Positions 53,401 through 64,000 of a stretch of DNA of 64,000 nt are shown here, in pieces (within the stretch, counting starts at the first letter, position 1; each line of letters starts with the position of its first letter). The position numbers were made by a program, and so were the translations under genes. The notes beneath the pieces are model-generated. The model searched no databases. It was not told the DNA's origin and saw nothing but the letters and a program-made list of their open reading frames with translations. Origin of the DNA: Agarophyton chilense (taxonomy: Eukaryota > Rhodophyta > Florideophyceae > Gracilariales > Gracilariaceae); contig JARGXX010000092.1 in NCBI GenBank assembly GCA_030374765.1, positions 2,410,216 to 2,474,215 on the forward strand, in the 5' to 3' direction.

Positions 53401-56400
53401 TCGACTTGCAACTGTTCCCCTTAAGGGTACTTGGTTGGCGACGGCATTTTTCTATTCCGCGAACGGGGTTTAGGTGTTAAGAAATGCGGTGGGAATGTGC
53501 GGCGTCGCTGTGCTCTGGAGGAACTTAATTTGCTAATTAGGGGTGGCCAAACCTTAATTGCAAGTGTTACCTCGTCATTAAGCTAATTACATGATATTAG
53601 GGGCGCTACTCCTAATTGTAATTGTCCTGCAAACAATGGGAATTGAACCCACGACTTGTGGAAAATATTAACAAATATTAACCACTGAGCTAAACGTACT
53701 CATATTGGCTTGACTTATGGACTTGCGACGTTTCCATTTAAGGTACTAATCGACTTGCAACTGTTCCCCTTAAGGGTACTTGGTTGGCGACGGCATTTTT
53801 CTATTCCGCGAACGGGGTTTAGGTGTTAAGAAATGCGGTGGGAATGTGCGGCGTCGCTGTGCTCTGGAGGAACTTAATTTGCTAATTAGGGGTGGCCAAA
53901 CCTTAATTGCAAGTGTTACCTCGTCATTAAGCTAATTACATGATATTAGGGGCGCTACTCCTAATTGTAATTGTCCTGCAAACAATGGGAATTGAACCCA
54001 CGACTTGTGGAAAATATTAACAAATATTAACCACTGAGCTAAACGTACTCATATTGGCTTGACTTATGGACTTGCGACGTTTCCATTTAAGGTACTAATC
54101 GACTTGCAACTGTTCCCCTTAAGGGTACTTGGTTGGCGACGGCATTTTTCTATTCCGCGAACGGGGTTTAGGTGTTAAGAAATGCGGTGGGAATGTGCGG
54201 CGTCGCTGTGCTCTGGAGGAACTTAATTTGCTAATTAGGGGTGGCCAAACCTTAATTGCAAGTGTTACCTCGTCATTAAGCTAATTACATGATATTAGGG
54301 GCGCTACTCCTAATTGTAATTGTCCTGCAAACAATGGGAATTGAACCCACGACTTGTGGAAAATATTAACAAATATTAACCACTGAGCTAAACGTACTCA
54401 TATTGGCTTGACTTATGGACTTGCGACGTTTCCATTTAAGGTACTAATCGACTTGCAACTGTTCCCCTTAAGGGTACTTGGTTGGCGACGGCATTTTTCT
54501 ATTCCGCGAACGGGGTTTAGGTGTTAAGAAATGCGGTGGGAATGTGCGGCGTCGCTGTGCTCTGGAGGAACTTAATTTGCTAATTAGGGGTGGCCAAACC
54601 TTAATTGCAAGTGTTACCTCGTCATTAAGCTAATTACATGATATTAGGGGCGCTACTCCTAATTGTAATTGTCCTGCAAACAATGGGAATTGAACCCACG
54701 ACTTGTGGAAAATATTAACAAATATTAACCACTGAGCTAAACGTACTCATATTGGCTTGACTTATGGACTTGCGACGTTTCCATTTAAGGTACTAATCGA
54801 CTTGCAACTGTTCCCCTTAAGGGTACTTGGTTGGCGACGGCATTTTTCTATTCCGCGAACGGGGTTTAGGTGTTAAGAAATGCGGTGGGAATGTGCGGCG
54901 TCGCTGTGCTCTGGAGGAACTTAATTTGCTAATTAGGGGTGGCCAAACCTTAATTGCAAGTGTTACCTCGTCATTAAGCTAATTACATGATATTAGGGGC
55001 GCTACTCCTAATTGTAATTGTCCTGCAAACAATGGGAATTGAACCCACGACTTGTGGAAAATATTAACAAATATTAACCACTGAGCTAAACGTACTCATA
55101 TTGGCTTGACTTATGGACTTGCGACGTTTCCATTTAAGGTACTAATCGACTTGCAACTGTTCCCCTTAAGGGTACTTGGTTGGCGACGGCATTTTTCTAT
55201 TCCGCGAACGGGGTTTAGGTGTTAAGAAATGCGGTGGGAATGTGCGGCGTCGCTGTGCTCTGGAGGAACTTAATTTGCTAATTAGGGGTGGCCAAACCTT
55301 AATTGCAAGTGTTACCTCGTCATTAAGCTAATTACATGATATTAGGGGCGCTACTCCTAATTGTAATTGTCCTGCAAACAATGGGAATTGAACCCACGAC
55401 TTGTGGAAAATATTAACAAATATTAACCACTGAGCTAAACGTACTCATATTGGCTTGACTTATGGACTTGCGACGTTTCCATTTAAGGTACTAATCGACT
55501 TGCAACTGTTCCCCTTAAGGGTACTTGGTTGGCGACGGCATTTTTCTATTCCGCGAACGGGGTTTAGGTGTTAAGAAATGCGGTGGGAATGTGCGGCGTC
55601 GCTGTGCTCTGGAGGAACTTAATTTGCTAATTAGGGGTGGCCAAACCTTAATTGCAAGTGTTACCTCGTCATTAAGCTAATTACATGATATTAGGGGCGC
55701 TACTCCTAATTGTAATTGTCCTGCAAACAATGGGAATTGAACCCACGACTTGTGGAAAATATTAACAAATATTAACCACTGAGCTAAACGTACTCATATT
55801 GGCTTGACTTATGGACTTGCGACGTTTCCATTTAAGGTACTAATCGACTTGCAACTGTTCCCCTTAAGGGTACTTGGTTGGCGACGGCATTTTTCTATTC
55901 CGCGAACGGGGTTTAGGTGTTAAGAAATGCGGTGGGAATGTGCGGCGTCGCTGTGCTCTGGAGGAACTTAATTTGCTAATTAGGGGTGGCCAAACCTTAA
56001 TTGCAAGTGTTACCTCGTCATTAAGCTAATTACATGATATTAGGGGCGCTACTCCTAATTGTAATTGTCCTGCAAACAATGGGAATTGAACCCACGACTT
56101 GTGGAAAATATTAACAAATATTAACCACTGAGCTAAACGTACTCATATTGGCTTGACTTATGGACTTGCGACGTTTCCATTTAAGGTACTAATCGACTTG
56201 CAACTGTTCCCCTTAAGGGTACTTGGTTGGCGACGGCATTTTTCTATTCCGCGAACGGGGTTTAGGTGTTAAGAAATGCGGTGGGAATGTGCGGCGTCGC
56301 TGTGCTCTGGAGGAACTTAATTTGCTAATTAGGGGTGGCCAAACCTTAATTGCAAGTGTTACCTCGTCATTAAGCTAATTACATGATATTAGGGGCGCTA

Positions 56401-59400
56401 CTCCTAATTGTAATTGTCCTGCAAACAATGGGAATTGAACCCACGACTTGTGGAAAATATTAACAAATATTAACCACTGAGCTAAACGTACTCATATTGG
56501 CTTGACTTATGGACTTGCGACGTTTCCATTTAAGGTACTAATCGACTTGCAACTGTTCCCCTTAAGGGTACTTGGTTGGCGACGGCATTTTTCTATTCCG
56601 CGAACGGGGTTTAGGTGTTAAGAAATGCGGTGGGAATGTGCGGCGTCGCTGTGCTCTGGAGGAACTTAATTTGCTAATTAGGGGTGGCCAAACCTTAATT
56701 GCAAGTGTTACCTCGTCATTAAGCTAATTACATGATATTAGGGGCGCTACTCCTAATTGTAATTGTCCTGCAAACAATGGGAATTGAACCCACGACTTGT
56801 GGAAAATATTAACAAATATTAACCACTGAGCTAAACGTACTCATATTGGCTTGACTTATGGACTTGCGACGTTTCCATTTAAGGTACTAATCGACTTGCA
56901 ACTGTTCCCCTTAAGGGTACTTGGTTGGCGACGGCATTTTTCTATTCCGCGAACGGGGTTTAGGTGTTAAGAAATGCGGTGGGAATGTGCGGCGTCGCTG
57001 TGCTCTGGAGGAACTTAATTTGCTAATTAGGGGTGGCCAAACCTTAATTGCAAGTGTTACCTCGTCATTAAGCTAATTACATGATATTAGGGGCGCTACT
57101 CCTAATTGTAATTGTCCTGCAAACAATGGGAATTGAACCCACGACTTGTGGAAAATATTAACAAATATTAACCACTGAGCTAAACGTACTCATATTGGCT
57201 TGACTTATGGACTTGCGACGTTTCCATTTAAGGTACTAATCGACTTGCAACTGTTCCCCTTAAGGGTACTTGGTTGGCGACGGCATTTTTCTATTCCGCG
57301 AACGGGGTTTAGGTGTTAAGAAATGCGGTGGGAATGTGCGGCGTCGCTGTGCTCTGGAGGAACTTAATTTGCTAATTAGGGGTGGCCAAACCTTAATTGC
57401 AAGTGTTACCTCGTCATTAAGCTAATTACATGATATTAGGGGCGCTACTCCTAATTGTAATTGTCCTGCAAACAATGGGAATTGAACCCACGACTTGTGG
57501 AAAATATTAACAAATATTAACCACTGAGCTAAACGTACTCATATTGGCTTGACTTATGGACTTGCGACGTTTCCATTTAAGGTACTAATCGACTTGCAAC
57601 TGTTCCCCTTAAGGGTACTTGGTTGGCGACGGCATTTTTCTATTCCGCGAACGGGGTTTAGGTGTTAAGAAATGCGGTGGGAATGTGCGGCGTCGCTGTG
57701 CTCTGGAGGAACTTAATTTGCTAATTAGGGGTGGCCAAACCTTAATTGCAAGTGTTACCTCGTCATTAAGCTAATTACATGATATTAGGGGCGCTACTCC
57801 TAATTGTAATTGTCCTGCAAACAATGGGAATTGAACCCACGACTTGTGGAAAATATTAACAAATATTAACCACTGAGCTAAACGTACTCATATTGGCTTG
57901 ACTTATGGACTTGCGACGTTTCCATTTAAGGTACTAATCGACTTGCAACTGTTCCCCTTAAGGGTACTTGGTTGGCGACGGCATTTTTCTATTCCGCGAA
58001 CGGGGTTTAGGTGTTAAGAAATGCGGTGGGAATGTGCGGCGTCGCTGTGCTCTGGAGGAACTTAATTTGCTAATTAGGGGTGGCCAAACCTTAATTGCAA
58101 GTGTTACCTCGTCATTAAGCTAATTACATGATATTAGGGGCGCTACTCCTAATTGTAATTGTCCTGCAAACAATGGGAATTGAACCCACGACTTGTGGAA
58201 AATATTAACAAATATTAACCACTGAGCTAAACGTACTCATATTGGCTTGACTTATGGACTTGCGACGTTTCCATTTAAGGTACTAATCGACTTGCAACTG
58301 TTCCCCTTAAGGGTACTTGGTTGGCGACGGCATTTTTCTATTCCGCGAACGGGGTTTAGGTGTTAAGAAATGCGGTGGGAATGTGCGGCGTCGCTGTGCT
58401 CTGGAGGAACTTAATTTGCTAATTAGGGGTGGCCAAACCTTAATTGCAAGTGTTACCTCGTCATTAAGCTAATTACATGATATTAGGGGCGCTACTCCTA
58501 ATTGTAATTGTCCTGCAAACAATGGGAATTGAACCCACGACTTGTGGAAAATATTAACAAATATTAACCACTGAGCTAAACGTACTCATATTGGCTTGAC
58601 TTATGGACTTGCGACGTTTCCATTTAAGGTACTAATCGACTTGCAACTGTTCCCCTTAAGGGTACTTGGTTGGCGACGGCATTTTTCTATTCCGCGAACG
58701 GGGTTTAGGTGTTAAGAAATGCGGTGGGAATGTGCGGCGTCGCTGTGCTCTGGAGGAACTTAATTTGCTAATTAGGGGTGGCCAAACCTTAATTGCAAGT
58801 GTTACCTCGTCATTAAGCTAATTACATGATATTAGGGGCGCTACTCCTAATTGTAATTGTCCTGCAAACAATGGGAATTGAACCCACGACTTGTGGAAAA
58901 TATTAACAAATATTAACCACTGAGCTAAACGTACTCATATTGGCTTGACTTATGGACTTGCGACGTTTCCATTTAAGGTACTAATCGACTTGCAACTGTT
59001 CCCCTTAAGGGTACTTGGTTGGCGACGGCATTTTTCTATTCCGCGAACGGGGTTTAGGTGTTAAGAAATGCGGTGGGAATGTGCGGCGTCGCTGTGCTCT
59101 GGAGGAACTTAATTTGCTAATTAGGGGTGGCCAAACCTTAATTGCAAGTGTTACCTCGTCATTAAGCTAATTACATGATATTAGGGGCGCTACTCCTAAT
59201 TGTAATTGTCCTGCAAACAATGGGAATTGAACCCACGACTTGTGGAAAATATTAACAAATATTAACCACTGAGCTAAACGTACTCATATTGGCTTGACTT
59301 ATGGACTTGCGACGTTTCCATTTAAGGTACTAATCGACTTGCAACTGTTCCCCTTAAGGGTACTTGGTTGGCGACGGCATTTTTCTATTCCGCGAACGGG

Positions 59401-62400
59401 GTTTAGGTGTTAAGAAATGCGGTGGGAATGTGCGGCGTCGCTGTGCTCTGGAGGAACTTAATTTGCTAATTAGGGGTGGCCAAACCTTAATTGCAAGTGT
59501 TACCTCGTCATTAAGCTAATTACATGATATTAGGGGCGCTACTCCTAATTGTAATTGTCCTGCAAACAATGGGAATTGAACCCACGACTTGTGGAAAATA
59601 TTAACAAATATTAACCACTGAGCTAAACGTACTCATATTGGCTTGACTTATGGACTTGCGACGTTTCCATTTAAGGTACTAATCGACTTGCAACTGTTCC
59701 CCTTAAGGGTACTTGGTTGGCGACGGCATTTTTCTATTCCGCGAACGGGGTTTAGGTGTTAAGAAATGCGGTGGGAATGTGCGGCGTCGCTGTGCTCTGG
59801 AGGAACTTAATTTGCTAATTAGGGGTGGCCAAACCTTAATTGCAAGTGTTACCTCGTCATTAAGCTAATTACATGATATTAGGGGCGCTACTCCTAATTG
59901 TAATTGTCCTGCAAACAATGGGAATTGAACCCACGACTTGTGGAAAATATTAACAAATATTAACCACTGAGCTAAACGTACTCATATTGGCTTGACTTAT
60001 GGACTTGCGACGTTTCCATTTAAGGTACTAATCGACTTGCAACTGTTCCCCTTAAGGGTACTTGGTTGGCGACGGCATTTTTCTATTCCGCGAACGGGGT
60101 TTAGGTGTTAAGAAATGCGGTGGGAATGTGCGGCGTCGCTGTGCTCTGGAGGAACTTAATTTGCTAATTAGGGGTGGCCAAACCTTAATTGCAAGTGTTA
60201 CCTCGTCATTAAGCTAATTACATGATATTAGGGGCGCTACTCCTAATTGTAATTGTCCTGCAAACAATGGGAATTGAACCCACGACTTGTGGAAAATATT
60301 AACAAATATTAACCACTGAGCTAAACGTACTCATATTGGCTTGACTTATGGACTTGCGACGTTTCCATTTAAGGTACTAATCGACTTGCAACTGTTCCCC
60401 TTAAGGGTACTTGGTTGGCGACGGCATTTTTCTATTCCGCGAACGGGGTTTAGGTGTTAAGAAATGCGGTGGGAATGTGCGGCGTCGCTGTGCTCTGGAG
60501 GAACTTAATTTGCTAATTAGGGGTGGCCAAACCTTAATTGCAAGTGTTACCTCGTCATTAAGCTAATTACATGATATTAGGGGCGCTACTCCTAATTGTA
60601 ATTGTCCTGCAAACAATGGGAATTGAACCCACGACTTGTGGAAAATATTAACAAATATTAACCACTGAGCTAAACGTACTCATATTGGCTTGACTTATGG
60701 ACTTGCGACGTTTCCATTTAAGGTACTAATCGACTTGCAACTGTTCCCCTTAAGGGTACTTGGTTGGCGACGGCATTTTTCTATTCCGCGAACGGGGTTT
60801 AGGTGTTAAGAAATGCGGTGGGAATGTGCGGCGTCGCTGTGCTCTGGAGGAACTTAATTTGCTAATTAGGGGTGGCCAAACCTTAATTGCAAGTGTTACC
60901 TCGTCATTAAGCTAATTACATGATATTAGGGGCGCTACTCCTAATTGTAATTGTCCTGCAAACAATGGGAATTGAACCCACGACTTGTGGAAAATATTAA
61001 CAAATATTAACCACTGAGCTAAACGTACTCATATTGGCTTGACTTATGGACTTGCGACGTTTCCATTTAAGGTACTAATCGACTTGCAACTGTTCCCCTT
61101 AAGGGTACTTGGTTGGCGACGGCATTTTTCTATTCCGCGAACGGGGTTTAGGTGTTAAGAAATGCGGTGGGAATGTGCGGCGTCGCTGTGCTCTGGAGGA
61201 ACTTAATTTGCTAATTAGGGGTGGCCAAACCTTAATTGCAAGTGTTACCTCGTCATTAAGCTAATTACATGATATTAGGGGCGCTACTCCTAATTGTAAT
61301 TGTCCTGCAAACAATGGGAATTGAACCACGACTTGTGGAAAATATTAACAAATATTAACCACTGAGCTAAACGTACTCATATTGGCTTGACTTATGGACT
61401 TGCGACGTTTCCATTTAAGGTACTAATCGACTTGCAACTGTTCCCCTTAAGGGTACTTGGTTGGCGACGGCATTTTTCTATTCCGCGAACGGGGTTTAGG
61501 TGTTAAGAAATGCGGTGGGAATGTGCGGCGTCGCTGTGCTCTGGAGGAACTTAATTTGCTAATTAGGGGTGGCCAAACCTTAATTGCAAGTGTTACCTCG
61601 TCATTAAGCTAATTACATGATATTAGGGGCGCTACTCCTAATTGTAATTGTCCTGCAAACAATGGGAATTGAACCCACGACTTGTGGAAAATATTAACAA
61701 ATATTAACCACTGAGCTAAACGTACTCATATTGGCTTGACTTATGGACTTGCGACGTTTCCATTTAAGGTACTAATCGACTTGCAACTGTTCCCCTTAAG
61801 GGTACTTGGTTGGCGACGGCATTTTTCTATTCCGCGAACGGGGTTTAGGTGTTAAGAAATGCGGTGGGAATGTGCGGCGTCGCTGTGCTCTGGAGGAACT
61901 TAATTTGCTAATTAGGGGTGGCCAAACCTTAATTGCAAGTGTTACCTCGTCATTAAGCTAATTACATGATATTAGGGGCGCTACTCCTAATTGTAATTGT
62001 CCTGCAAACAATGGGAATTGAACCCACGACTTGTGGAAAATATTAACAAATATTAACCACTGAGCTAAACGTACTCATATTGGCTTGACTTATGGACTTG
62101 CGACGTTTCCATTTAAGGTACTAATCGACTTGCAACTGTTCCCCTTAAGGGTACTTGGTTGGCGACGGCATTTTTCTATTCCGCGAACGGGGTTTAGGTG
62201 TTAAGAAATGCGGTGGGAATGTGCGGCGTCGCTGTGCTCTGGAGGAACTTAATTTGCTAATTAGGGGTGGCCAAACCTTAATTGCAAGTGTTACCTCGTC
62301 ATTAAGCTAATTACATGATATTAGGGGCGCTACTCCTAATTGTAATTGTCCTGCAAACAATGGGAATTGAACCCACGACTTGTGGAAAATATTAACAAAT

Positions 62401-64000
62401 ATTAACCACTGAGCTAAACGTACTCATATTGGCTTGACTTATGGACTTGCGACGTTTCCATTTAAGGTACTAATCGACTTGCAACTGTTCCCCTTAAGGG
62501 TACTTGGTTGGCGACGGCATTTTTCTATTCCGCGAACGGGGTTTAGGTGTTAAGAAATGCGGTGGGAATGTGCGGCGTCGCTGTGCTCTGGAGGAACTTA
62601 ATTTGCTAATTAGGGGTGGCCAAACCTTAATTGCAAGTGTTACCTCGTCATTAAGCTAATTACATGATATTAGGGCGCTACTCCTAATTGTAATTGTCCT
62701 GCAAACAATGGGAATTGAACCCACGACTTGTGGAAAATATTAACAAATATTAACCACTGAGCTAAACGTACTCATATTGGCTTGACTTATGGACTTGCGA
62801 CGTTTCCATTTAAGGTACTAATCGACTTGCAACTGTTCCCCTTAAGGGTACTTGGTTGGCGACGGCATTTTTCTATTCCGCGAACGGGGTTTAGGTGTTA
62901 AGAAATGCGGTGGGAATGTGCGGCGTCGCTGTGCTCTGGAGGAACTTAATTTGCTAATTAGGGGTGGCCAAACCTTAATTGCAAGTGTTACCTCGTCATT
63001 AAGCTAATTACATGATATTAGGGGCGCTACTCCTAATTGTAATTGTCCTGCAAACAATGGGAATTGAACCCACGACTTGTGGAAAATATTAACAATATTA
63101 ACCACTGAGCTAAACGTACTCATATTGGCTTGACTTATGGACTTGCGACGTTTCCATTTAAGGTACTAATCGACTTGCAACTGTTCCCCTTAAGGGTACT
63201 TGGTTGGCGACGGCATTTTTCTATTCCGCGAACGGGGTTTAGGTGTTAAGAAATGCGGTGGGAATGTGCGGCGTCGCTGTGCTCTGGAGGAACTTAATTT
63301 GCTAATTAGGGGTGGCCAAACCTTAATTGCAAGTGTTACCTCGTCATTAAGCTAATTACATGATATTAGGGGCGCTACTCCTAATTGTAATTGTCCTGCA
63401 AACAATGGGAATTGAACCCACGACTTGTGGAAAATATTAACAAATATTAACCACTGAGCTAAACGTACTCATATTGGCTTGACTTATGGACTTGCGACGT
63501 TTCCATTTAAGGTACTAATCGACTTGCAACTGTTCCCCTTAAGGGTACTTGGTTGGCGACGGCATTTTTCTATTCCGCGAACGGGTTTAGGTGTTAAGAA
63601 ATGCGGTGGGAATGTGCGGCGTCGCTGTGCTCTGGAGGAACTTAATTTGCTAATTAGGGGTGGCCAAACCTTAATTGCAAGTGTTACCTCGTCATTAAGC
63701 TAATTACATGATATTAGGGGCGCTACTCCTAATTGTAATTGTCCTGCAAACAATGGGAATTGAACCCACGACTTGTGGAAAATATTAACAAATATTAACC
63801 ACTGAGCTAAACGTACTCATATTGGCTTGACTTATGGACTTGCGACGTTTCCATTTAAGGTACTAATCGACTTGCAACTGTTCCCCTTAAGGGTACTTGG
63901 TTGGCGACGGCATTTTTCTATTCTATTCCGCGAACGGGGTTTAGGTGTTAAGAAATGCGGTGGGAATGTGCGGCGTCGCTGTGCTCTGGAGGAACTTAAA
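44479..64000. repeat. 349-bp satellite array, 55 full monomers plus partial ends
   Basis: The anchor GCGGTGGGAA recurs every 349 bp from 44761 to 63957. The first monomer (anchor 44500) is 261 bp, with an 88-bp internal deletion; the last is cut by the window end. I saw only five length changes, all in the right-hand part: single-base losses near 61327, 62673, 63094 and 63584 and a 5-bp duplication near 63920. These account exactly for the anchor positions. Each monomer holds one GGGGTTTAGG on + and one tRNA-like sequence on minus. No coding frame is conserved. Confidence 0.97.
44554..44625 (-). other. tRNA-like sequence with pol III A and B boxes (first of 56)
   Basis: On the minus strand TAGCTCAGTGG matches the A box and GGTTCAATTCC the B box, about 31 nt apart. 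The T arm is complete: GTGGG, loop TTCAATT, CCCAT. The acceptor pairs poorly, no D stem forms, and the anticodon region is an AT-rich hairpin, GTGG-TT-AATATT-TGTT-AATATT-TT-CCAC. A TTGTTA loop hints at an Asn (GTT) ancestor. It recurs every 349 bp to about 63745. A TTTT between the boxes could terminate pol III. It is better read as a tRNA-derived head, as in SINEs, than as a working tRNA. Confidence 0.7.

Noticed and set aside
63479-63703. A 74-codon plus-strand frame in the satellite
   Set aside because: It exists only because of a one-base loss near 63584; no other monomer has it.
44479-64000. CRISPR-like periodic repeats
   Set aside because: The whole 349-bp monomer is conserved, with no variable spacers and no cas-type genes; it is a satellite.

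Overview
The window looks like a chromosome-end region of a eukaryote. The evidence is long intronless genes encoding eukaryote-type proteins (SET, C48/Ulp1, C2H2, Penelope-type reverse transcriptase) and several internal arrays of a telomere-type repeat, TTTAGGGG/TTTTAGGGG, with the G-rich strand on + and therefore pointing right, towards the presumed terminus. The lineage cannot be fixed from sequence alone; an alga or other protist is plausible.

Layout from left to right. (1) 1-14.1 kb, GC-richer, holds three very long genes. The first is a minus-strand frame of at least 1,413 codons running off the left edge; it carries two C2H2 fingers, a tyrosine-recombinase-like core and a RecQ-type helicase. 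The second, also minus, fuses a beta-class DNA methyltransferase to a SET domain. The third, plus, joins a ParB-like domain to a 2-oxoglutarate/Fe(II) oxygenase fold. Copies of a 143-bp near-perfect palindrome and a roughly 773-bp unit flank the third gene on both sides. (2) 14.1-23.5 kb is mostly non-coding and repeat-rich. It has a C2H2 gene with an in-frame stop, a ketopantoate-reductase-like gene, a fossil retroelement tail and a degenerate telomeric tract. (3) 23.5-33.8 kb is AT-richer and encodes a second tyrosine-recombinase-like protein, a ParB-like/C48-protease fusion, and two unrecognised proteins. (4) 33.9-44.5 kb is a telomeric array, three head-to-tail 3,232-bp copies of an endonuclease-deficient Penelope-like element (PLE; gag-like ORF1 plus RT ORF2), a 96-bp truncated fourth copy, and another telomeric array. 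(5) 44.48-64.0 kb is a satellite of 349-bp monomers, each carrying a tRNA-like sequence with RNA polymerase III A and B boxes on the minus strand.

The right half reads as layered chromosome-end growth. PLE copies lie with their 3' ends towards the older DNA and their 5' ends towards the terminus, as expected if a telomeric 3' end primes reverse transcription. Telomeric repeats resume after a truncated copy exactly at an internal TTTAGGGG. The satellite shares with the PLE 3' end a telomere-complementary seed followed by a 14-bp block, which suggests (inference) that the satellite RNA once used, or still uses, the same RT: a SINE/LINE-like partnership at a chromosome end. The left half groups DNA- and chromatin-modifying fusions with recombinase-helicase genes and may be one or two large mobile modules. 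Coding starts below are placed at ATG codons; long open frames beginning at TTG or GTG were trimmed.
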